Assembly (NCBI RefSeq): GCF_048771995.1
Contig: NC_133025.1
Coordinates: 3,906,001 to 3,970,000, forward strand
Length of the DNA: 64,000 bases
Source: Taeniopygia guttata
Taxonomy: Eukaryota; Chordata; Aves; Passeriformes; Estrildidae
Direction: 5' to 3'
Below are positions 23,801-36,108 of this stretch, piece by piece. A program made the translations under genes and the position numbers. How positions within the stretch are numbered: position 1 is the stretch's first letter; the number at the start of each line of letters is the position of its first letter. A model generated the notes under the pieces. That model worked only from the letters and a program-made list of their open reading frames with translations, ran no database searches and was not told the DNA's origin.

Positions 23801-26403
23801 TGCTCTCCCTCTATCACCTTTCAAATCCAATTTCCAACAGAAGCACGTGGAAAAAATTAATAGCAGTGAATTTTCTTTCCATTCTGCTAAAGGCAATCTT
23901 GGTAAATTTGTTTAGACTTTTCAAAATAACTCTGTCTGAAGCAGAGATACCTGGATGATCCCAGCTTTCACAACTAATATTGTCAAATCTAGGTGCAGCT
24001 GAAAACAGAAGCTGAAGAAAAGCACTTTTCTACGTCTTTAACAGTAGGGCTCATTTGTTGGAATGCACAACTAAATAGCAAAAGCCAAATAGGAACAAAA
24101 AGGTCAGGATGAATTCTTCAATATAGAGAGCTAAGTAAGCAGGTTTACACTAACTGAGGATTTGGTCCACTGTAATCAACAGAAACTGAAGTGGAGATTT
24201 CCAGCTAGTGTGCATTTTCAGCTGTGCCCTTGATCTAAATCCCTTCTCTAACACCCTATCTGGAAAAACAAATTGCTGTCCCCAACAGCAAGGTATAAGC
24301 AGCAACGCCATGAATATGTAAAGATCTTTCAGATGGTATTTTAAAACAGCATTCAGTAACCATTATCCACAGTTAACTGACTTCACCAGGCTTAAAAACA
24401 GGAGTCTTTAATTACAGTCGTTTATATTTCCAAAGATAGACTATAACATATTTATAAACAATCTGTGCACTTGGTGAGTAAATGACACACGGCATGAATC
24501 ATTCCCTAACAGTTCTTATATAATATTCAAAGTGGGCATGAATGTTTCATGAAGGCACTTCCACTGCTGAACTTCATAGGGAACTGAGCTTTCTTCCTTT
24601 CTAGGCTGCCTCTTCTGTTCCTTTTCCTTCTGTGAAAGCCCTGGCTGACTCAATTTCTGACAGAAACCTTTGGATTTTCCCAGCTGTTTCCAGTGCTTGG
24701 ACTGATGCAACTTAGATTTGGAGCATCTGTGTCAGGAATGCAGAGAGACACACTTTATCACAAGGAATTGCCTCTAAAATACCAAAACTCTTGTGTCTCG
24801 TGATGTAGCACCAGTCCCTCATGTGTCCTGAGGAAATACTGACTTAAACATGTGAGATGTTTAACACAGCACTGCAGAGATGAGAAAATCAAAGGATGGG
24901 AGATTAATTTATAGCTACTCAAGGGGTCTAGAGGTTTATTAATTAGTGAGAAACACTGAGGTGAAATTTTTGGTGCAAAATCACAGAGATTTAGTAGTAC
25001 CTTGAGTGGTAGAAAGGATTGGACCAGGCTCCATCAATGCTAGACATGGAGAAACCTCCACATAAACCCCAGATCAGGGTTAACTGTGTGGGACAATTTT
25101 TGGGCAGTTCAGCACTCCTCTCCAAAACTTCTTCAAAGAAGTAACAGGCAGCTGCAACAGCTTTGTCACAGGCCTGAAGCAAACAGAATTTTTACTCTGT
25201 CTGTGTTTGCCCAGCACAAAGGGAGACTGTCTGTAACTAGGGCCTCCAATGTGAGACGATGCTATAATAAATATGTAATCATACTTCTAGAAACTTTCTG
25301 CTTTGTCTGTTGCACTTCAAATCCCCATGGCCATGGATGCACACCTCACTGAACTTTCCAGACAGGTTGGATAATGATTCTTTGTGTGGACAGCAAGGGA
25401 CATTGTTGTGGACAATCCATTGTTAGGTGAGCGGCTTTATTGATACATGACAGCTTGGACAGCAGGGGTTACTGGAGTCATCCTGTTCTGGTTTTGCCAT
25501 TTTAATTTTTCTACAAGCCCCAAAGGCCAAATGAAAGCATGAATGAATAAGTAAGAAGATATCCATTTGCAATATGTCCACAATTGTTTTCCTCAGAGCA
25601 TTTCCTATCCATAGCCAAGTGTCCCAAAATTACACCAGGCAAATTTCACAGACATCTATTCTTCCTTGACTTTCATTAAAAAATGCTGTTCATAACAGCA
25701 ATAAAGTGTATGGGTTTTAAATGGACCTAGATTTGTATTTTATATAGGCTGCTCAGTTGTTGTTGTTGTAGTTGTAATAAATGACACGGAGACAATTTCA
25801 GATTGTTCTGACAAAAATCAGGACTCCTAAGGGGAGTCTGTCTCATGCACATGAAGTTGTAGCTCTGAGCAACCAGCCAGGAAGATGCAATTAATTTCCC
25901 CCTCGTGAGTAAAGCCATTATATAAAATACCACAGTTGCCTTGAGGGCCAAATTGAAGGCACTGAATTATGTATTATCAAAACTGACTTTACAATGATGT
26001 CTTCATGGGCACTGCTGCTGCTTGTGAATGGAAAGGGAATGGCAGTCAGCTGCCAGCATCTTATTTCCCTCTTGGTTGCTGTAAACAATACTCTGCTCAT
26101 GTGAAGACTGTGATGAGATGCAGTGGCATTGCTCTTTCCCTTGAGGGAGTGGCATGGAAAGGAGAGGAAATCCTGAAAAGTCTGCTTAATTGTATTGTGT
26201 ACAGGCATAGCTCAGCCCAAGTCCACTGGTCTTTGCTCAAGAGCCAGAGATGCAGAGGGTTTCCAGCCCATTTCTCTCCTGTTGGAACAATGAGGAACTT
26301 TAAAGACCTAAGGTGAGCTGCCACTTCCAATTTACTGGAGCCATTTTTTGTCTGGGAGGAAGGTCTGAAGTCTCCATATCTGGTTTGGGTACTTTCTGCT
26401 CAG
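20847..26403. other. Unassigned noncoding stretch
   Basis: No gene or transposon was recognised. It includes the AT-rich candidate conserved element listed at 22690-22960. Overlapping frames of up to 148 codons near 23 kb, on both strands, carry no recognisable domain. Confidence 0.5.
22690..22960. other. Possible conserved noncoding element
   Basis: Repeat-free stretch with clustered homeodomain-type ATTA/TAAT cores (for example GAATCAATTATGAGATTAG and AGAATTAATCCAATAATCC) and some retained CpGs. This style is common in vertebrate developmental enhancers. The call is compositional only. Conservation was not testable. Confidence 0.2.
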
Positions 26404-26662
26404 GGAGTCTCAGAATGCCCTGGGTTGGCAGAGACCTCAAAGCTCATCCAGTTCCTCCCTCTGCCATGGGCAGGGACACCTTCCACAAGACCAGGTTGCT
26501 CAGAGCTCCATCCAGCCTGGCCTTGAGCACTTCCAAGGTTGAGGCATCCACAACTTCTCTGTTCCAGTGTCTCACCACCCTCATAATAAAGAATTTCCTC
26601 CTGATATCCAATCTAAACCTGCCCTCTTTCAGTTTAAAGCCATTCCCCCAGTCTGCACATGA
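26404..26662 (-). mobile_element. CR1 LINE 3' fragment (minus)
   Basis: Minus-strand CR1 with many hallmarks: CTGGGTTGGCAGAGACCTCA, CCATGGGCAGGGACACCTTC, AGGTTGCTCAGAGCTCCATC and AATTTCCTCCTGATATCCAA, ending near AGTTTAAAGCCATTCCCC. About 260 bp are retained. A 173-codon frame (26313-26834, plus) simply crosses it in antisense. Confidence 0.93.
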
Positions 26663-28728
26663 ACAGAAAACACCCCCATTAAAAACTGTGGAATTTCATC
26701 TCCCTTTTGCAGGCACCACACCGGCAAGTAATGTGGAAGATTTCCTTGTATCCCATGAGGAAAGGAAGGCAGGAACATGGGGATTAAGATGGTATCAATG
26801 CCTTTGCCAGCCAGAGAAGAGCATGTTGAGATGAACCAGAGAGCAGGCGTAAAGTCCAGCAGGTCACACCTGATCAAATTTGGGTTATTAAAGAGCATTT
26901 TCAGCTGGGCACTCACAAGATACATTTCTACACAGAAAAACATCCTTAGCATTTCACAAAACCAACACCCTGTATGTTATATTTATCCTTAGAAGCAAAC
27001 AAGGAACAAAAAATTGCAGCGCCTGCAGCGAGATTGGATGGTGGCTCAGTGATAAGGGGGAAGTGGTTTTCATTTTTCATGAGTGTTTCCCCCTCTCCCT
27101 GGCTTCTGATCTGAGTCATCACACTGCTGCTGTGAGGCAGGTATTCACATTAAAAGCAGTAACTACTTAATTAAACTTCAGCTGCTCTGAACTGTTCAAG
27201 CACACAGGAAAATGGGAAAACATACATATTTCTTTCGGTAAATGGTTGTCAAACATTCATTTGTGATAGAATACATCAGCAGTGCAGTGAGACAGGACGC
27301 ATTTTGCTTATCTTACAAATGATAAAAAGCAAATCAAGATTGGTTCTTTCCCTTCAGTCTCACATTTTGCCAGACTAAAATCATCCAGGAAAGGGAGCAT
27401 GGAATCTTTTCTGGTCTGACTCTGAACAAGTGTGAGACCTTTCCAAGCTGGAATTTTTCCTGAGATTTTCCCATAGAAAGCCTGTGACTATTTAAAACAT
27501 GTAAAACTACCCAATAAAAGAAGCAATTATTCATAATGGAGGAAGAATTATTAAACTATTTTTGAAAAATAATTCCTGACTAAGGAGATGGAGGATACTT
27601 AGGATCAACAAAAATCAGTAATGGAAGCCCATTCCCTCCAACCTTGCTCTTCTTGCATATGGAGCAGTGTGAATATAGAAAAATATATAAAAGAATATTC
27701 AACTCTCTCTGAGGGATTCCCACTTTAGTTTCTTATTCATATTGTCTGGGCCATTTGCCAACTTCCCTTTGTGCTGCAAAGGCAAAGCCAGAGCTTGCTG
27801 CCCTTTCTTCTGGTCCTGAGATGTTCCTGGGAGCTGAAGAAATCCCAGGTGGCAAAGCAACCTGCCAGGGAGCAATAGGGGTGTGTGTGTGTAGTGCCCT
27901 TGTGAGCTGGGGAGAGGTGTGCCACAGTGGCACCTCCACACTGAGAGCAAGATTTGTCCTGTCTGGGTCAGAAATAAATGATCCTGTTCCCACTTCATTA
28001 ATCAGTCTGGGAAAATATGAGCCCTTACCAAAAATTTAAATTCACCAGAACAACAAATGAGCAATGCTGAGCAACACTTAAAGTGGCTTTGTCTGAGTCT
28101 TACCTGGCATTTTCTACCCAGGATCAAACCAATTTATTAGACCCACAGGCATGGGTTTTTTTTCCTATCCAGTAGTCAAAATGCCTTTTTGAACAGTGGG
28201 AAATAAGAGCACAATGTAAATTAACCCCTAGGTCTCCTTTATGGATCTTTTTCCTAACAGAAGAACATGGTGGCTTGCAACACAGGACTCTCCTCATCAT
28301 TGTTTTTTAATTAAAATACAGAGTAATTTAAAGCTTGAACAAACTTTTGAGGCATTTCTGTTATCTATAGGCTAGACAGAAAATGTTCATACCAGGCAGG
28401 AAGTTTCACTGGGATCACAGCATTTTTTAGCACATGCACCTGTAGCAGAACTTCATAGTGCAGGATGTGGAGCATGACTGAGAGGATGGCTGGTACCCCA
28501 TGGGCTTGGTTTAGTGCTTTAGGGCAGCAGCTGAGTCAGAATTTATAGAAAGATATCAAATCCCAAGATGTACAACTGCTTTCTAGACAGAGGCTCACAG
28601 AAACCTTTGCAGTCCTTAAACCCAGTTTTGCCATGGTGTGAGCCAAAGATCTGGGGAACAAAACTCCTCATGATTCTGTACTCTAGATGTGAACTTTGCC
28701 TCATCTAATACTGACTGCCTGAAAGCTC
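26663..28728. other. Unassigned noncoding stretch
   Basis: No gene or transposon was recognised. Confidence 0.5.
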
Positions 28729-28734
28729 AGTCCC
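28729..28734 (+). repeat. 6-bp target-site duplication, left (LTR copy 1)
   Basis: AGTCCC lies directly before the LTR and again at 29351-29356 directly after it. A perfect 6-bp duplication is typical of class II (alpha/beta-like, ERVK) retroviral integrases. Confidence 0.85.
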
Positions 28735-29350
28735 TGTTGAAATCTGAGGTATTGATGATTCTGAGATTGTAGAAAGTCTCTGTCTGTCAGCCCCACTGCC
28801 AAAGAAGAAGCCATAATTCATCTGTGCTGGTTTCAAGGTTGTTTATTCTGTTTATCTCTAACATGTTCTGCTGCCCTGCCGCAGCTCTGTCCTGCAGGGC
28901 AGCGTGTGGGGCTCTGCCCTCAGTGGGATGTTACAAACATTAAATACCACAAACTACCTGTGCTGGATTTACAATAACGTGCCAATATCTGTCACCTACG
29001 TTGGACAGTGTGTCCCCAGCCCAAACCAACAGAAAAATGCCAACACCACAGTGAAACATGGAGGGCATGAAGAAGGAGAAAAAGGACAAGACACACCCAA
29101 TTTCCTCCATCTTGTCCCCTTTGGACCCCTAATCTAGAATCCTAAAATTTTACTTTTGCACCCGTGCCACACTTAATTATTCCTTATATCAAACACTCAG
29201 AGCTTGTAACTCATCCTGTAAGATTGAAAACTCCTCTCCATGGACAGAGATCACAGACAGTGTCTCTGGGGGCTCTGTCCAGGGGGTTCTGACCCCTGCC
29301 AGGGTCCCAGACCTGCCAGGGCAGCCAGAGGGAAGCTCTGGATTCCCACA
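28735..29350 (-). mobile_element. Solo LTR, family 2, copy 1 (minus)
   Basis: A 616-bp LTR. On the plus strand it runs from TGTTGAAATC to GATTCCCACA, so termini are inverted repeats of the TG...CA type. Transcription orientation is minus: the polyadenylation signal is the complement of 28842-28847, about 110 bases from the LTR 3' end. The flanking AGTCCC duplication shows that this single LTR is the entire insertion, so the internal viral genes were lost by LTR-LTR recombination. A 77-codon frame antisense to the LTR recurs in all copies only because the copies are similar. Confidence 0.93.
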
Positions 29351-29574
29351 AGTCCCCACATGGCTCATGACTCCCTTTGTAGTCATCTGTAGGGGGAGAC
29401 TCATCTCATACTGATTATATTTTTAGATAAATTGCATGAATCACATTTTTAGAAGTATTCTCCTCTTTCCACTGACAATGTAGGCTAGACAACATGTGTC
29501 AACATTGTGACTGGAGGTATGGAAGATAAATCCCACGCTTTTGTTCCTTCCTCCAGCTCATGAAACAGAAGAGT

Positions 29575-29588
29575 GGGGGGGGGGGGGG
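29575..29588 (+). repeat. G14 homopolymer
   Basis: Fourteen uninterrupted G bases. It can form G-quadruplexes and is a likely site of length error in sequencing. Confidence 0.95.
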
Positions 29589-31004
29589 CGTCTGCAGGTA
29601 GAATTTAAATGATAAAAATAGCTTTGATTGGCCTAACTGAAATGTCACCCTCTGAAACTTTTGCCTTGCTAATTTGAAAGATGTGCATCAGTCATCTTAA
29701 CCTGCTGGGCTCACCAAGAACTGGATTCACAGTTGTGGTGTAAAAACATCAGGAACAAAAGAAGCCCCAAAAATTAACCTGATTAGTTGTTGAGGTTCCC
29801 TGTTTATTGATTATTTTTGTTGTATTTCCTGTCAAACCACAGGGGAAAAAAGTGAGCCTAGGATGCAAAAAGGTTGTTGACACATTTTGCACTGTATGAG
29901 TATTCATCTTTCTTAAACTTCTTGGATTTGCTTCAGTTCATCTTATCATAATTTCTCTTAAACAAAGGCTGTATTCTAAATTCCTTTTTCATCTTCCAAG
30001 TCCCCTTACTCCTCACCCACCCTGTTGGCTTCAGACAGTTCACCCTAAGAGTGATGTACTATGGGAAGGGAGGATGCAGTCTGCTCAGAGTGACTAATTT
30101 GGATTTTCAACTCCTTTCCTGAAGGTTCATTTTTATTTTTTCTCTTTATTCCATTATTCATGTCTCAGTCTGTAGCTACTCCAAAGACTGCATTGTAGTC
30201 CCTGACACAGAGATGTATTTTTTGAATGCAATGGGGTCCTTTCTGGGGGATGCTGAGCTGCCCTTTGGAGTTCTGCTATTCTTTGATGATTTGTTGAATC
30301 CAGTTGCCTTTTGTTCTTCTTTTCTTCTACTGTGTGCTCACTTCACAGCTGAGCATTTTCGGAACATGGAGCCTTTCCTGCATAAATCCTGCTCCACAGA
30401 TGTGGTGCCCTGGCATTTTCAGGGGTTGCTGTGGGCACTCAATCTTTTGTTCTGATTAGAAAGTCCACACAGCTGACACTTTGTACCATCACCAGCTCCT
30501 TAATTGATAACTAGCAGAATTCCTGAGATGTAAAATGAAGGTCCTTTTCTCTTCAGCAGTGAGGGCACCCTGCCCTGTCCATCCTCCAGTTCCATAGTGT
30601 TCCCTTTTTGAAGCAATTATTAATTTATTTATTTGCTCCAAACAAGAGTTTGCTTTTTTTTTTGTAGTGGTCCATGCTATGACCCAGTTCTGGATGAACT
30701 TCACCTGCTTCCCTCCTGACATATGCCTGTCTACTCTATTTCAAGGGTGATACGAGGAGTTGGAGCAGGAAAAGGGAAACTATTACTTTGAAGGAGATGA
30801 AAAAGGATTTAAAACAACATCAGCCCCAGCTCAGCCCTTCTTTGTCAGTTCCCACCAGAGTGCATCACTGTGCCTCTGCCTGATAGCAAGATAGCAGGGC
30901 TGGGGTCTTATCACTTTGAACTCCCCTCCGTGTCTTTTTCATCTCAGATTTCAAAACCCCTTGAGGCTGCACCAGGGACTTTTTTGACAAGTCAGCAAGT
31001 GTTA

Positions 31005-31583
31005 ATGTCTTCAGAAGACAGCCTGAAAAGCTGCAAACAGGCGCTGCTGCCTCTGGCAGGGATGTGCACTCACAGTAACACCCTTCCCAGAGCCTGCAGC
31101 CAGTGCAGGAACCCTCTGAAAGTCAGTGAACATGCAGCTCTCCCTCACCCTGGCCATCCTCTTCCTCCCCTCTGGGCTGGAGGCTCTCCCCTCCTATATT
31201 TGTCTGACACACATTTTGCACAGGGAGCAGAAGTTAATGGTTTAGTTACAGAACAGAGAAACAATGATATTTTTAGCGTGCCAAAAAAATTCCTGATTGA
31301 ATTTTCCTCACTTCAGCATATGGGACTGAAAGCCTTGAATCCAGGGAAGCTTTTTTTCTCTTCCTATTATTTCCCAACACAGTGTGAGCAATTCCAAGTC
31401 TCAGGATACACACCTCAATGCCATGAATTTGGTAAGGCTTCCTGGCAGCACGGGGAGGAAGGATCTTGTTTTGCCAGCCAGCAAGTTTGCTGGAAGACAC
31501 ACAGCAGTAGATGTTGTTATGTGAAATTATCTGACTTTGTAAAGAAAATCCAGGGGGTTTGCAGTGGTTGGAAGAGGCAGTAG
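31005..31583 (+). other. Open frame of 192 codons from first ATG, unsupported
   Basis: The open frame extends back to 30870, but the first in-frame ATG is at 31005. The predicted product is Cys-, Ser- and Pro-rich and has no signal peptide, membrane segment or domain I recognise. There are no flanking splice or promoter features and no homology I can name. It is the longest frame in the window and lies in a locally GC-richer patch, which favours chance openness. I list it because of its length and do not call it a gene. Confidence 0.1.
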
Positions 31584-33439
31584 AGTCTGGCAGCTGTTCA
31601 TTTTTTTGGGCCCAGAAGCCTCTGTCACACAGCATGGACATCTGAGCACCAGTGAGTGAGAGTGTTTTGACAAGATGTTAATGGGCTGTGACTCTTCTGT
31701 CCCTCTGGATTTGTCAGGTTCTTGTGGAAAGGGGTTTAAATGTAAATGAATTAATTTTTAAACACAGGCTCTGGGGAGGTTTATCTTCACCCTGGGGTGT
31801 ACATGCAATGTAGGGTATATGAGCAACACTAAATGTTGGTGAAGACAAACTCAGTCTGTTTTTTAGCCCCAACTCCATCACTTACAAGGCAGAATAGTTG
31901 AATTTCAATATATAGGAAAAATTGATGTGTTTTCATTAATCCCTCTTTTCAAAATGTGAGAAAGCTTAACAAAGAGTCCATGATTAAATGAACAGAGGAA
32001 TAGATAAAATACAGGATTTAAAAGAATGGTTAAGATAAACTTCTGACAAGATGATAATTCTCAATATTTACTTTTTTCTATTATGGTGAAGGGGTTGTGA
32101 ATTTGGAAGGAGCAATGAGTAGAGTTTGGCTTCATAAAAATCCTCCTTTGATTATCACATGAGGGAACATCCTCTTGACCACAGGAGGAAGTCAGTTTGT
32201 GGCTTTCTATCTTCATGTCTAACTCACTAAAACAAGCCTCTCAATTTTTCATCGAGCCTTATTTGATCTTGACCTCCTCAAATGGTCGCCACTCTTCAAA
32301 AAAAACTGTATCCCTGACATTTCCAGGTCTTTTTCCTCCATGTACAGCGTGAACCTCAGAGTCATCTCAACCCTGGTCATATCTTTAAGACAATGACAAG
32401 CTTCAGCTGGGATGTTAGAAAATTCCATTAAAAATGGTCTGCAGTGAACACACCAGAATGGAAATACCATTTTTACATGTTTGTCATCAGCTCTTCCTCT
32501 TTTTTGATGGGACTGGAATTATCAGATCCAGAGCTGGGAGAAGGGGCAATATTAGGGATTTAATAACTCTTGGAGGGCTCCTTCTCAGATGAAGGATCAT
32601 CCAAATATCCTTGATGATATCCTGTCCCTAGTGATATCAAGAAAAGCACAGAAGTAATTTTTTTTTTTTTTTTTTTTTGCTGGGCAAAACACTCAAAATA
32701 TTTTAAAAGCTTTCAGGTTTAATATTGTTTTGTTATTTTATTCTTAGAAGTCTTAACGAGATCAGGCCTTCCCATTTTTTAAAAATAAAATATATTAACT
32801 GCAAAGCTTTTGGCAACTTGGGAAAACGGTTTATGGTTTAACAGATAGAATAACCTGGGGAGATGTCCAGATGCTGTAGAAATTGTTGGTGCTGCTGCTG
32901 CTTCTGTGGACAAGGATCACTGATGAAAATATTTTGTAAAAATGTAATAGGATGCAGATCATATGGCCTGTTCATAAATGCAATGTAAATGCCATTGAGG
33001 CTTTAATTATATTGTTTTGATTTATCAAAATAGATTTTGCGTGGGATGAAAATTTCACATAAAACCCCAGAATATTTGCCCTGGCTTCTTTTCCTTAAGC
33101 AGCAGTGTGCAGATCTAATGGTATTAAAAATGGAGAGGACATTCCTGGGGGGAGAGTGAAGTCCTCCACTCTCCCCATGTTAGCAGACCCTTCAGGCAGC
33201 TTCAACTACACATCTGACAATTTTAGAGTGTTCAAAAAAATGCATCTTTCTTATAACAGCCTTGATTCTCTCATAGAGTCAGGAATTTGAAGATCCCTGG
33301 CATTTTACAGCACCAGATAATGGGAAGGAGCATGAGGAATTCTTGCTGCTTGTCTTAGAATGTAAACTCTTTGCTTAGGCAGCAGACTGTTATTTTACTT
33401 CTGTTTTGGCTATTAGCTTAAAAATTGCATATTTGTGAG

Positions 33440-33870
33440 ACTATCTCTAAAAACAGTGGGCTGGGTCACAAAACAGATAGAGAATAATCACTAATTAATC
33501 AGCCATTAGACTAATAATGGGCCTTCAGTTTTGCCAACAAACCTCGCTAACTAAATCGCACCCTCATTACCAATAACCACCAATTTAGAGTCTGTGTTAC
33601 TGCACCAGTTTTATTAATGTCACATTCAGAAGGGTACTGCAGCAATAAACTGGCATAAGGCTGTAAAAAGAGGGTTGTTGTACATATTAATAATGTATTT
33701 TATAGTGCACTTTAATATTCTGGATCCAAGCTGAGTGGCTTTATAATCAGAGGAGGAAAAAGGCAAGTCGATCAATCATCCTCACCTGATCTGCAGTGGC
33801 CACCTAACTCGTCACGGTGATATATGTGGGCATAATATCTTGTTACAAAAATCTTATTATTAAGCAACAC
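33440..33870. other. Possible conserved noncoding element
   Basis: Repeat-free and dense in homeodomain-like cores: CTAATTAATCAGCCATTAG near 33491, TAATAATGG, ATATTAATAATG and ATTATTAAGC. It also holds CpG-containing words such as AAATCGCACC and CGTCACGG that rarely persist in neutral avian DNA. The call is inferred from texture only. Confidence 0.25.
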
Positions 33871-34623
33871 TATTAGTTCTGAATTGTTATAATGCCTTAT
33901 AATAAGCTGAGCAATAAGTTTCTAAATTATTTATGGGGGTGCTTTTTAAAGCAGGCGATGTCTGCAGTCTCTCCAGGAGATGGGTTTGGTGGTGGACGAG
34001 GAGCTGGGAGGGAAGTGGGGTCTCTGAGCAAGAGGAGAGAACATTTTAAATGTGTATTTAGTCCAGGGCAAATCCTTCTTCCAGATCTTTTCCGTGTGGG
34101 AAAAAAGCCCTAAAGCTAAATCTTCAGAGGCCCATGTTGAACATCAGAGCAGCCAGAAAACTGTTGCTGCATTTCCCATTTCTGCCATAGAAGACCCTTG
34201 CTTTTACCTTGGATGAGAGAGCTGAATCCCACTTTGAAAACATGTAGAAATCTGTGTGATTTAGGGGTTGAGGGATCTCACTGGTTTCAGGTCTTTGTAA
34301 ACCAGGCATATTTTTAGCATTTCCCTCCAACATCACAGAGGTGAAGGAAGTTGAATTAACAGTTGCAATATACTCATATGATGAGAGAGCCCAAATAAAC
34401 ACTTTAAAGGAAGACTCTTCACCTTTCCTCCATAATTCCACAGCCTTCCCTGCCTCCATACTGACCAGGACTGGTCTGAGTTTAGCTGCTACTAAATAAA
34501 GCTGACTTTGTGTCCTCTGGGAAGGAGGAACAAAGAGCTCATGGGGAAGTTCAATATAACAAAGAGATTTGGACAGATCAGACGGCACAACAGCTTCCTT
34601 CAACCATCTTTGGAGCAGAACTT

Positions 34624-34629
34624 CTTGGG
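34624..34629 (+). repeat. 6-bp target-site duplication, left (LTR copy 2)
   Basis: CTTGGG directly before the LTR is repeated at 35248-35253 directly after it. Confidence 0.88.
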
Positions 34630-35247
34630 TGTCGGAATCTGTGGGTGTTGGTGATTCCGAGATTGTAGAAAGTCTCTGTCTTTCAGCCCCACTGCCAAAG
34701 AAGAAGCCATAATTCGTCTGTGCTGGTTTCAGGGTTGTTTATTCTGTTTATCTCTAACATGTTCTGCTGCCCTGCCACAGCTCTGTCCTGCAGGGCAGCG
34801 TGTGGGGCTCTGCCCTCAGTGGGATGGTACAAACATTAAATACCAGAAACTACCTGTGCTGGATTTACAATAACGTGCCAATATCTGTCACCTACGTTGG
34901 ACAGTGTGTCCCCAGCCTGAACCAACAGAAAAATGCCAACACCACAGTGAAACATGGAGGGCATGAAGAAGGAGGAAAAGGACAAGACACACCCAATTTT
35001 TCCATCTTGTCCCCTCTGAACCCCTAATCTAGATTCCTAAAATTTTACTTTTGCACCCGTGTCACACTTAATTATTACTCTTATTAAACACTCAAAGCTT
35101 GTAATTCATCCTGTAAGATTGAAAACTCCTCTCCATGGACAGAGATCACAGACAGTATCTCTGGGGGCTCTGTCCAGGGGGGTTCCTGACCCCTGCCAGG
35201 GTCCCAGACCTTCCAGGGCAGCCGGAGGGAAGCCATGGATTCCCACA
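34630..35247 (-). mobile_element. Solo LTR, family 2, copy 2 (minus)
   Basis: A 618-bp LTR running on the plus strand from TGTCGGAATC to GATTCCCACA, with perfect CTTGGG duplications on both sides. It is transcriptionally minus, with its polyadenylation signal as the complement of 34738-34743. It is highly similar to copy 1 along its whole length by eye. Copies 1 and 2 share orientation and lie 5.3 kb apart, but they have different target duplications. They are therefore two independent solo LTRs and not the ends of one provirus. Confidence 0.93.
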
Positions 35248-35277
35248 CTTGGGAGCTGGGGTAAGGCCACCATGGAA

Positions 35278-35589
35278 TTAAGCCACATCTCCTGACCCAG
35301 CATGGTCAATCCAACAGCACAGTGTAAACAGCAGCATCCCTTTGCTCCAAATTTGACACCTTCTCATGGTGGGATCAGGTGGCTGAACCAGTCCTGCTAA
35401 GTCTTGTCCGTGACTGTGCTCTTCACCTTCCAGTCTTCCTGGCTTGGACAGAGAAGGTCTCTGGTTCCACTGCCAGTCACAGCTGTGACATCTGTCCCAA
35501 TGTGTAGTGAAATGTAGGTCAAAGCCATCTGTCAGAGGACAACCCAGCAGATGGACCACCCAAACCATGGTGAGGAAGGAAATGGTCAT
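35278..35589 (-). other. 103-codon ATG frame with hydrophobic N-terminus, unsupported
   Basis: The minus-strand frame opens with MTISFLTMVWVVHLLGC, which resembles a signal peptide, and is rich in Cys, His and Trp. It lies just outside the 5' edge of LTR copy 2, beyond its target duplication, so it does not belong to that insertion. It could be an older retroviral remnant or chance. I cannot tie it to a family. Confidence 0.1.
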
Positions 35590-36008
35590 CCTCGGGGAGG
35601 GCACATGGCTCCCCTCTAAGCTTCAGCTGGGGGGTCAGAGACACGAGGGTGGGAGAAGATGGCACAACCAAGCTCAATGTGATTTGCACTTAAAACCTTG
35701 ACACCCAGCCAAGGGTTTGATTTTCCCCATTGTGAGATGACTGTTCCTGCCTGCCATGGAACTGGTGGGTTTTTAACTGTAGCTGCAGCCATTAATTTAA
35801 CACAAACAACAGCATTTCTGTTCCTTTTCAGTGGAACCTCTCATTTGAGCCTAACGACTCTGATTACTGTCCCCACTAGCTGGTGATGGACAGGGCTCTT
35901 CCCCTTCCAGCAAGCTGAGGAGCAAAACCTCCTTTTCAGCACTTTTCCATTGCTTTTCAGCACAGCATAAATAAATAACTCTGTTTTCATTACTACTGGG
36001 AAGGTTTC

Positions 36009-36108
36009 TAACCTGGACCAGGTTTACAAATAAATTGGCTTCTAAGTGTAACTTGGACTAGTTCTAATCTGTAACCTGGACAAGATTTTCAAGTAAATTG
36101 GTTTCTAA
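36009..36108 (+). repeat. Degenerate 63-bp-period tandem repeat
   Basis: TAACCTGGACCAGGTTTACA (36009) recurs as TAACCTGGACAAGATTTTCA (36072), each followed by a variant of AAATTGGCTTCTAA. A weaker third match lies between them (TAACTTGGAC). It is an old minisatellite-like duplication. Confidence 0.75.

Larger units (their letters stand above)
29357..34623. other. Unassigned noncoding stretch
   Basis: No gene or transposon was recognised. Contents are a G14 homopolymer (29575-29588), a T21 run (32658-32678), the longest open frame of the window (30870-31583) and a homeodomain-motif-rich region (33440-33870). Confidence 0.5.

Noticed and set aside
26313..26834. 173-codon plus-strand frame as a gene
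   Set aside because: Most of it is antisense CR1 3' sequence.
28904..29137. A 77-codon frame, near-identical in all three family-2 LTR copies, as a conserved small gene
   Set aside because: It is antisense to LTR transcription, and the similarity is fully explained by the copies being the same LTR. Differences between copies show no sign of protein-level constraint.
28735..35247. LTR copies 1 and 2 as the two ends of one provirus
   Set aside because: Each LTR has its own perfect target duplication (AGTCCC and CTTGGG), and no retroviral gene sequence lies between them.
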